Part shown: positions 17,329-25,000 of the stretch, in pieces
Numbering within the stretch: the first letter of the stretch is position 1
Layout of the letters: each line of letters opens with the position of its first letter
Origin: Cellulomonas avistercoris
GTDB lineage: Bacteria > Actinomycetota > Actinomycetes > Actinomycetales > Cellulomonadaceae
Length of the DNA stretch: 47,113 bases
Direction of reading: 5' to 3'
Assembly (NCBI RefSeq): GCF_014836445.1
Contig: NZ_JACSQV010000004.1
Location: 215,932-263,044, forward strand
The notes under the pieces: model-generated
Databases searched by the model: none
Seen by the model: only the letters and a program-made list of their open reading frames with translations
What the model was told of the DNA's origin: nothing
Position numbers and translations under genes: made by a program

Positions 17329-19511
17329 GGGCGGTCAGCGCACCCAGCGCCCTGGAGGTCGCGCCCGGCGGCACGGGGACGGTCCCCCTGGAGGTGCAGA
17401 ACACCTCGGGCGTGATCGACGAGCTGACCGTCCAGGTCCTCGGCGTGCCCGCGGACGCGGTCGACGCGAGCCCGAGCCGCGTCGTGCTCTTCCCCGACGC
17501 GACGGCGCACGTGCAGCTCACGTTCCGGCTGCCCGAGACGTTCCCCGCGGGCACGCACGTGCTCTCGGTCGTGCTGACCGGGCGCGCCGGTGGTGCGACG
17601 CCCGCCCCGCTGCCCGTCGAGCTGACGGTGCCCGCGCGGCCCGCCGCCCGGCTCGGTGCCGCGCCGACGCTCGTGCGCGCGCGACGGCGCGCGGCCTACA
17701 CGGTGCAGGCCACCAACACCGGCAACGTGCCCCTGGACCTGGCGCTGCGGACCGTCGACACCGACCGCGCGCTCACCGCGACCCTCACGCCGTCGACCCT
17801 GCACGTGCCGGTGGCCGGGGTGGCGAGCAGCACGGTCGTGGTGCACGCACCGCGCCGGCTGCTCGGCTCCGACCAGGACCGCGCCGTGCGGGTCGAGGCG
17901 TCGGGCGTCGGTGACGACGCGGCGGCCGCCGGCGTCCTGCTGACGCTGCGGCACCGGCCGCTCGTGGGCCGCGGCGCCGTGACCGCGCTCGTGCTGCTCG
18001 CGATCCTCGCGGCGTGGGCGGCGGCGATGTGGTTCGGCATGCGCATGGCGCTGGGCGCCGAGCCCGTCGGCAAGGTCGCCGCCGGGTCCTTCTACGCCGC
18101 GACCGTGGGCGCCGGTGCGGCGCCGGACGGCGCGCTCGCCAAGGACGGCGCGGTCCCGGCGGCGGTGGGCGCGACGCTCACCGGCACGGTGACCTCCGCG
18201 GTCGACGGCCAGGGCGTGGGGCGGCTGACGGTCGACGCGCTGCGCCGCTCGCGCGACGGCCTCGTCGTCGTGTCCTCGGCCGCGACGCAGGCGGACGGCA
18301 CGTACACGATGTCGGGCCTGTTCCCGGGCGCGTACCTGGTGCGCGTCCAGGCCGACGGCTACACGACGCTCTGGTACCCGGCCGGTCCGGACGAGACGGC
18401 CGCGCGCGCCGTGCAGGCACCGGCGCAGCAGACCACCGAGGGCGTCGACCTGCGCGTCGAGGGCGACCCCGCGTCGCTCACCGGCACCGTCGACGTGGGG
18501 CAGACGACGCGCGAGGTCGCCGTCGACGTCACCGCGACGGCCGCGTGGGACGGCGCCGACCCGGCACTGACGTGGACCACCACCACGCAGGGCGGCACCT
18601 ACCTGTTCGAGGGCCTGCCCGCGCCGGGGACGTACGCCCTGACGTTCACGGCCGACGGCTACGCGCCGACGACCACCACCGAGCGCGTGCTCGGCGGGCA
18701 GCAGCGCATCGCGACCGCCGTGACGCTCGGCGCGGGCACGGGCCAGGTCGCGGGCGTCGTCACCGACGGCGTCAACCGCCTCGGCGGCGTGACCGTCACG
18801 ACGACCGTCGACGGCGAGGAGGTGCAGGTCGGCACGCCGACGGTCGGCGACGTCGGCCGGTTCGTGCTGCCCGCGCTGCCGACGCCCGCGACGTACGTGC
18901 TGACGTTCACGCGCACGGGCTACGGCACCCAGACCCTCGTCGTCGACCTCGGCGCGGGCGAGCAGCGCGACGACGTGCGGGCCGTGCTGCCCGCGGGTGC
19001 CGGGACGGTCCGGGGTCGCGTCGTCGACCCGACGGGTGCGGGGCTCGGCGGCGTGCAGGTCGCCGCGGGCGGCACGGGCGGCACGACGACGACGCTCACC
19101 GCCGGTGACGTCGGCGCGTTCACGCTCGCCGGCGTCGGCGCGGGCGAGCTCACGCTCACGTTCACCAAGCCGGGGTACACCTCGACGACCGTCGCGGTCG
19201 ACGCCGCCGGCGGCGCGGCCGGGACGGTGACGCTGCGGCCCGCGGTCGGCACCGTCACGGGACGCGTCCTGCGGGCGGGCACGGGCGTCGCGGGCCTGAC
19301 CGTGCGCGCGACCGACGGCGCCGAGGTCCGCAGCACCACGTCCGCGCAGAGCGGCGCCCTCGGCGCCGGCACGTACGCGCTCGACGGCCTGCACGCGGGC
19401 CGCTGGACCGTGTCCGTCCTCGACGCCGACGGGCGCGTGCTGGCCACGACGCTCGTGGCGGTCGGCGGCGGCGCGGCGGCGCGCACCGACCTCACGGTCC
19501 CGGGGTCCTGA
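17325..19511 (+). CDS. Large single-pass membrane protein with beta-sandwich repeats, no. 1
   Basis: 728 aa, no signal peptide. Residues 1-210 form two Ig/NEW3-like beta-sandwich segments (VPLEVQNTSGVIDELTVQVLG; TVQATNTGNVPLDLALRTVD). One membrane helix (about 215-237, GAVTALVLLAILAAWAAAMW) has basic residues on its N-side, predicting N-terminus inside. After it come about six carboxypeptidase-regulatory-like repeats with the motif G-x-Y/F-hydrophobic-x-GL-P-x-PGTY-x-LTFT-x-x-GY. No sortase or cell-wall motif is seen. It starts within the DUF4255 stop (ATGA) and is followed by a paralogue with a one-base overlap. I infer an envelope component of the injection system, with the N-terminal module facing the cytoplasm. 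Confidence 0.8.
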   Translation: MRAVSAPSALEVAPGGTGTVPLEVQNTSGVIDELTVQVLGVPADAVDASPSRVVLFPDATAHVQLTFRLPETFPAGTHVLSVVLTGRAGGATPAPLPVELTVPARPAARLGAAPTLVRARRRAAYTVQATNTGNVPLDLALRTVDTDRALTATLTPSTLHVPVAGVASSTVVVHAPRRLLGSDQDRAVRVEASGVGDDAAAAGVLLTLRHRPLVGRGAVTALVLLAILAAWAAAMWFGMRMALGAEPVGKVAAGSFYAATVGAGAAPDGALAKDGAVPAAVGATLTGTVTSAVDGQGVGRLTVDALRRSRDGLVVVSSAATQADGTYTMSGLFPGAYLVRVQADGYTTLWYPAGPDETAARAVQAPAQQTTEGVDLRVEGDPASLTGTVDVGQTTREVAVDVTATAAWDGADPALTWTTTTQGGTYLFEGLPAPGTYALTFTADGYAPTTTTERVLGGQQRIATAVTLGAGTGQVAGVVTDGVNRLGGVTVTTTVDGEEVQVGTPTVGDVGRFVLPALPTPATYVLTFTRTGYGTQTLVVDLGAGEQRDDVRAVLPAGAGTVRGRVVDPTGAGLGGVQVAAGGTGGTTTTLTAGDVGAFTLAGVGAGELTLTFTKPGYTSTTVAVDAAGGAAGTVTLRPAVGTVTGRVLRAGTGVAGLTVRATDGAEVRSTTSAQSGALGAGTYALDGLHAGRWTVSVLDADGRVLATTLVAVGGGAAARTDLTVPGS

Positions 19512-22015
19512 TGCACGTCGACGTGACCCCCCGCCACCTGCCCGCCGGGGCCGGCGCCACCAGCGAGGCCGTCGTCACCCTGACGAACACGCGCGACGTC
19601 ATCGCCGGGTTCGCCGTGCGCGTGCTCGGGGTCGACCCCGCGTGGGTGCACGTCAGCGACCCGCAGCCCCGGCTGTTCCCCGGCGCGACCGCGAGCGTGC
19701 GCGTCGCCGTGACGCTGCCCGCCGACGCGCCCGCGGGCCGCTCGACGGTGAGCGTCGAGGTCCTCGACCTGGCGGACCCGGCGGTCGTGAGCGTCCAGGA
19801 GGTCGTGCTGGAGGTCCCCGCGCTGCGCCGCACCCGCGTCGTGCTGGACCCCCCGACGGTCACCGCCGGGCGTCAGGCCGTGTTCACGGCCGTGCTGCAC
19901 AACGAGGGCAACACCGAGCACGTCGGCGGCCTGACGGCCGTGGACCCCGAGGCGCGGGCCGTCTTCACGTTCGACCCGCCCGAGGTCGTCGTGCCGCCGC
20001 GCGGGTCGACGTCCGTGGTGCTGACCGCGCGCGCCCGGCGCCCGTGGGTCGGCGACCCGCTGCTGCGGCCCTTCGAGGTCCGGACCACGGGCCCGCACGC
20101 GCCGGCGAGCGACGCACCGCCGGCGGCGACCGGCGTCTTCGTGCAGCGGCCCCGGTTCACGCGCGGTGCGCTCGCGCTCGTGGGGCTGCTCGCGGCGGTC
20201 ACGGTGTTCGCGACCGTCATCGCGCTCGCGCTCGGCACGGTCGTGCAGCGCTCGGCGGCCGACCGCGACCTCGCGCTGCAGGTCGCCCAGGCCCGCGACG
20301 CCGCGGCGACGAGCGGCACCGCCCGGCTCGCCGGGACCGTCGTGGAGCTGACCACCGGTGCGACGCTCAGCGGCGTCAGCGTCGAGGTCGTGTCCGCGCA
20401 GGACACGTCGGCGGCGGTCGCGACGGTCGCCACGGCGTCCGACGGCACGTTCGCGGTCGGCCGGCTCGTCGGCGGGTCGTTCCTGCTGCGCGTGCGCGGC
20501 GCCGGGTTCGCGGAGGTCTGGTACCCCGCCGCGGCGTCTCCCGACGACGCGGTCGAGGTCGAGGTCGAGGACGGCGCTGCCGCCGAGGGCCTCGTCGTGG
20601 TCGTCGGCGGGGTCCCCGCGACGCTCACGGGCACCGTCACGGGCGACGACGTGGGCGGTGCGACCGTCCAGGTGCAGATGCCGCTCGACACCGAGCCCCT
20701 GCTCGGCACCGACGTCGCGCGCGACACCGCGGAGCCCGTCGCCGGCGACGGCGTGGTCGTGCGGACGGTGCCGGTCGGCGAGGACGGGACCTTCGAGGTC
20801 GCCGACGTCCCGTCACCCGCCGTGTACGACCTCGTCGTCGCCAAGACCGGGTTCGCGACACACGTGCAGCGCGTCGACGTCGCCGCCGGGGAGTCCCGCA
20901 GCGGACTGGAGCTGCCGCTGCTGCTGGGCGACGGGACCATCAGCGGCACCGTGAGCGGCGGCGGCGGGCCGCTGGGCGGGGCCAACGTCGTGGCGTCGTC
21001 CGCGACGGTGCGCGTCGAGACGGTCTCGCTCACGCAGGACGCGGTCGGCTCGTTCGTCCTGCGCGGCCTGCCGACGCCCGGCACGTACACCGTGGTGGTC
21101 GGCGCGGAGGGCCGCGCCCCGTCGACGCTGACCCTGACGCTCGGCGAGGGCCAGCAGCTCACGGGCGTCGACGTGGTCCTCGGGGACGCCGAGGGGACGC
21201 TCGGCGGCGCGGTGAGCGTGCCGGGCGGCGACCCGGGCGGCGTCGAGGTCACCGTGACCGACGGTGCGAGCACGTGGCGCACGGCCGCGCGGTCGGGCTC
21301 GGGCACGTGGCGGCTGGCCGGGGTGCCGGTGCCGGGGACGTACACCGTGACGTTCGCGCGCGCGGACCTGCAGTCGCAGGTGCAGTCGGTGAGCATCGAC
21401 GGGTTCGGCCGCGTCACGTCCGGTGCGGCGTCCGCGGCGGGCCTCGACGTGTCGATGCGCCCGGCGACGGGGACCCTGTCCGGCACCGTGCGCCAGCAGG
21501 ACGCGTCGGGCACGCCGGTGCCCGCGGGCAACGTCATGGTCCAGGTGGCCTCCGGCGCCGTGACGCGCACCGTCACCACCGCGTCGACGCCGTCCGGGGC
21601 CGTGGGGCAGTACGCCGTCGAGGCGCTGCCGCCGGGCACGTACACCGTGACGTTCACGCGGGCCGGGACCCGCAGCGTCGCCCAGATCGTCGTGGTGCAG
21701 GCGGGCCAGGACGCGTCCCTGAGCCCCGTGCTCGTGCGCCCCGCGGGCGTGCGCGGCACCGTCACGCGCACCGGCGGCGCCGTCGCGGGTGCCACCGTCC
21801 GCCTGTTCCGCGCCGCCGACTACGGACTTGCCGGTGCGCAGCCCGTCGCGACGACGACGAGCGACGCGTCCGGCGGGTACGCGTTCGACGACGTCGACGC
21901 ACCGCAGAACTACCTCGTGGAGGCCCGCGTCGTGGCGGGCGGCTCGGTGCTCGGCGTCTCGTCGCCGTTCACGCTGACCGCCAGCGAGCAGCGGACCGTG
22001 GACGTGACCTCGTGA
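19511..22015 (+). CDS. Large single-pass membrane protein with beta-sandwich repeats, no. 2
   Basis: 834 aa, paralogue of the preceding protein and overlapping it by one base (TGATG). The N-terminal module (VTLTNTRDVIAGFAVRVLG near residue 25) runs to the membrane helix at about 215-240 (GALALVGLLAAVTVFATVIAL), which again has Arg residues on the N-side (QRPRFTRG). About seven regulatory-like beta repeats follow (for example LRGLPTPGTYTVVVGAEG; VEALPPGTYTVTFTRAG). A short acidic helical stretch (SAADRDLALQVAQARDAAA) lies just after the helix. There is no signal peptide, and no Cys is seen. The function is unknown. Shared architecture with its two neighbours suggests that they assemble together or substitute for one another. 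Confidence 0.8.
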   Translation: MHVDVTPRHLPAGAGATSEAVVTLTNTRDVIAGFAVRVLGVDPAWVHVSDPQPRLFPGATASVRVAVTLPADAPAGRSTVSVEVLDLADPAVVSVQEVVLEVPALRRTRVVLDPPTVTAGRQAVFTAVLHNEGNTEHVGGLTAVDPEARAVFTFDPPEVVVPPRGSTSVVLTARARRPWVGDPLLRPFEVRTTGPHAPASDAPPAATGVFVQRPRFTRGALALVGLLAAVTVFATVIALALGTVVQRSAADRDLALQVAQARDAAATSGTARLAGTVVELTTGATLSGVSVEVVSAQDTSAAVATVATASDGTFAVGRLVGGSFLLRVRGAGFAEVWYPAAASPDDAVEVEVEDGAAAEGLVVVVGGVPATLTGTVTGDDVGGATVQVQMPLDTEPLLGTDVARDTAEPVAGDGVVVRTVPVGEDGTFEVADVPSPAVYDLVVAKTGFATHVQRVDVAAGESRSGLELPLLLGDGTISGTVSGGGGPLGGANVVASSATVRVETVSLTQDAVGSFVLRGLPTPGTYTVVVGAEGRAPSTLTLTLGEGQQLTGVDVVLGDAEGTLGGAVSVPGGDPGGVEVTVTDGASTWRTAARSGSGTWRLAGVPVPGTYTVTFARADLQSQVQSVSIDGFGRVTSGAASAAGLDVSMRPATGTLSGTVRQQDASGTPVPAGNVMVQVASGAVTRTVTTASTPSGAVGQYAVEALPPGTYTVTFTRAGTRSVAQIVVVQAGQDASLSPVLVRPAGVRGTVTRTGGAVAGATVRLFRAADYGLAGAQPVATTTSDASGGYAFDDVDAPQNYLVEARVVAGGSVLGVSSPFTLTASEQRTVDVTS

Positions 22016-22052
22016 ACGCGCGTGCCGCAGCACGCGGGATCGGAGCACCGCA

Positions 22053-25000
22053 GTGAGCGACGCCTCCCGGCGCAGCACCGCCACCGCCCCGACCGTCACG
22101 GTCGGCGCCGCGGCGCACGGCTCGCCCGGCCGTGACGTGGACGTCGCCGTCCGCGTCCGCAACGTCGCCGACGTGCCGCTCGACGTGCACGTCCACGCCA
22201 TCGGCCTCGAGCCGGCGTGGGCACCCGCCGCCGTGACGGTCCCGGGCCTCGCGCCCGGTGCCACCGCGGGCGCGACGCTGCGCGTGACGCCGCCCGCGGG
22301 CACCGCGGCCGGCAGCTACCCGTTCCTCGTGGTCGTCGAGTCCGCTGCCGGGCGCACGGTCACCGACGCCGTCCTCACGCTCGACGTGGCCGGCGAGCTC
22401 GTCGTGAGCATCGAGCCCGCCGACGCGCGCGGCCGCGCCCGGCGGCGCGTGGACGTCGTGCTCGCGAACACCGGTGCGGCCGCGACGTCCGCACGGCTGT
22501 CGGCCGTGGGGTCGGGCGTCGACGTCGACGTGCCGCTCGCACCCGTGCACGTCCCCGCCGCGGGCACGGTCCGGGTGCCCGCGGTGCTGCGGTCCGGCCA
22601 CCGCTGGGTGGGCCGCGAGCAGCGCCACACGTTCCTGGTGACCGCGACCGGGCGCAGCGCACCGCAGGAGGTGCCGGGGACGTTCACGTCGCGCGCGTGG
22701 CTCGGGCCGACCGTGCTCAAGGTCGCGGCGGTCGTGGTCGTGCTGGCGCTGTGGGCGGCGGGTGCGCTCGTCGGCATCCCGCGCGTCGTCACGGCCCTCG
22801 GCGACCGGCAGGACGCCGCGGTGACGGCGGGCGACGGGCAGGACGGCGGCCAGGACGGCGCGCAGGACGGCAGCCCCGGCGGCGGCCAGGGCGACGGCCA
22901 GGGCGACGAGGCCGGCGCGCCCGGCCAGGACGCGTCGGACGCCCCTGCCGTCCCCACGTTGCGCGTCGCCGGGCAGGTCTCGGGCACGGACCCGGCCGGC
23001 GCCACCGTGCAGGTCGTGCCGACCTCGGAGCTGTGGGGCTCGACCGCCCCGGCGAGCGTGTCGAACGTCGCGGCCGTCGTGCAGACCGTCGCCCGCCCTG
23101 TGGGCGCCGGTTCCGTGGGCGCCGCCTCCGGCAAGCTCCTGGGCACCGCGCTGACGGTCGAGGGCACGGCCGCGACCGCGCAGCGCCTGCGCACCACGAC
23201 CGACGAGGCCGGCACCTGGGCCTTCGCGGGCCTGTCCCCCACCACGCGCTACCTCGTGACCGTCGCCAAGCCCGGGTACGGCACGCAGCGGTACGTCCTG
23301 ACGGGCGCCGAGCTGTCGGCGAACCCGCTGCAGACCGAGCTGCGCGCGGGCGACGGCGCCCTGCGCGGCGTCGTCACCGGCCCCGACGGGCCCGTCGGCG
23401 GCGTGGGCCTCACCCTCACCGACGGCACGACGACGGTCACGACCCGCACCGTCACCGAGGGCCGCGTGGGCACCTGGTCGGTCGAGGGCCTGAGCACGCC
23501 GAGCACCTACCTCGTGACGGCGTCGTCCGACCGGTGGGGCAGCACGTCGCAGCTCGTCACGCTCGGCGCCGCGGGCGAGCGCACGGTCGACCTCGCGGTG
23601 GAGCCCGGCCTGGCGTCCGTCACCGGCGCCGCGGTGGGCACGGCGACGCTCGGCGGCGTCGGCGGCATCGGCGGGCTGACCGTCACCGCGACCGACGGCA
23701 CGGTCACGCGGACCGCCACGACCCTCACCGGCGACGACGCCGGCCGCTTCGTCCTGGCGGACCTGCCCGCCCCCGGCACGTACACCGTGACGCTCGGGGG
23801 CCCGGGCTACGCGACGGTGACGCGCGAGCTGGCCGTCACCGCCGCGGGCGTCGACGGCTGGGAGGTCGCCATGACGGCCGTGGGCGGCGCGGTCTCCGGC
23901 ACGGTCCGCGGCGACGACGGCACGGGCATCACCGCCGCGGGCCTGACCCTGAGCGACGGCACCGAGACCTACAAGTCGATGTCGTCGTCGGACGGCAACG
24001 GCTCCTACCGGTTCGTCGGCGTCGCCGCCGGGACGTACGTGCTGTCCGCCGAGGCCTTCGGGCACGTCACGGGCTACGCGCAGGTCGAGGTCACGGCCGG
24101 CGGCACCGCGACGTCCGACCTCGTGCTGACGTCGGTCCCGGGCGACGGGCTCGTCGCGACCGCGGGGATCACGGGCCGCGTCACCGACGCGTCGACCGGC
24201 GGGCGCGTGCAGTGCCTGGCGACCACCGAGCCGTGCCTCGTCACGGTGACGACGACCGCGACCGCGCTCGACGGCACGACGCGCACGGTCGTCGCGACCG
24301 CGGGGCCCGACGACGCGTACGTCCTGCCCGGCGACGGTGACGGCGGCCTGCTGCCCGGCCGGTACACGCTGAGCGTGTCGGTGCCCGGGTACGAGAGCGG
24401 CACGGTCACCGTCACGGTGCCCATGGGTGCGGTCGTCGAGGCCGCGACCGTCGCGCTGACGCCGTCGCCGTCCCTCGTCGGCTCCGTGCTGCCGCGCGTC
24501 GGGGCCCTGCCCACGGACGTGTGCGTCGTCGCACGCCCGGCCGGTTCGACGACCACGTGCGTGCCCGCGACCACGACCTGCACGGCGGCCGACGCCCGCT
24601 GCGCGCGGCTCACGCAGGGCATGTACGAGCTGCGGCGCCTGCCCGCCGGGACGTGGGAGGTCGTCGTCGTGGGCCTCGACGCCGACGACTGGGTGACGCC
24701 CGAGCCCGCCGAGGTCGTGCTGCTACCCGGTGAGACCAAGCGCTACGACGCGACCGTCGAACGCCTCGGCATCATCCGGGTCACGACGCTGCGCGCCGAC
24801 GCGACCGGCGCCATCGAGGTCGTGCGCGACGCGCCCGTGCGCGCCACGCAGCAGGTGGGCGGCACGACCGTGCGCACCGCCGTCAGCGACGAGCACGGCG
24901 TCGCCGAGCTGCGGGGGCTGACGCCCGGCACGTACGCGATCGTCACGACCGCGCCCGACGACCCGGGCGTGGACGTCACGGTCGAGCGCGACATCTCCCT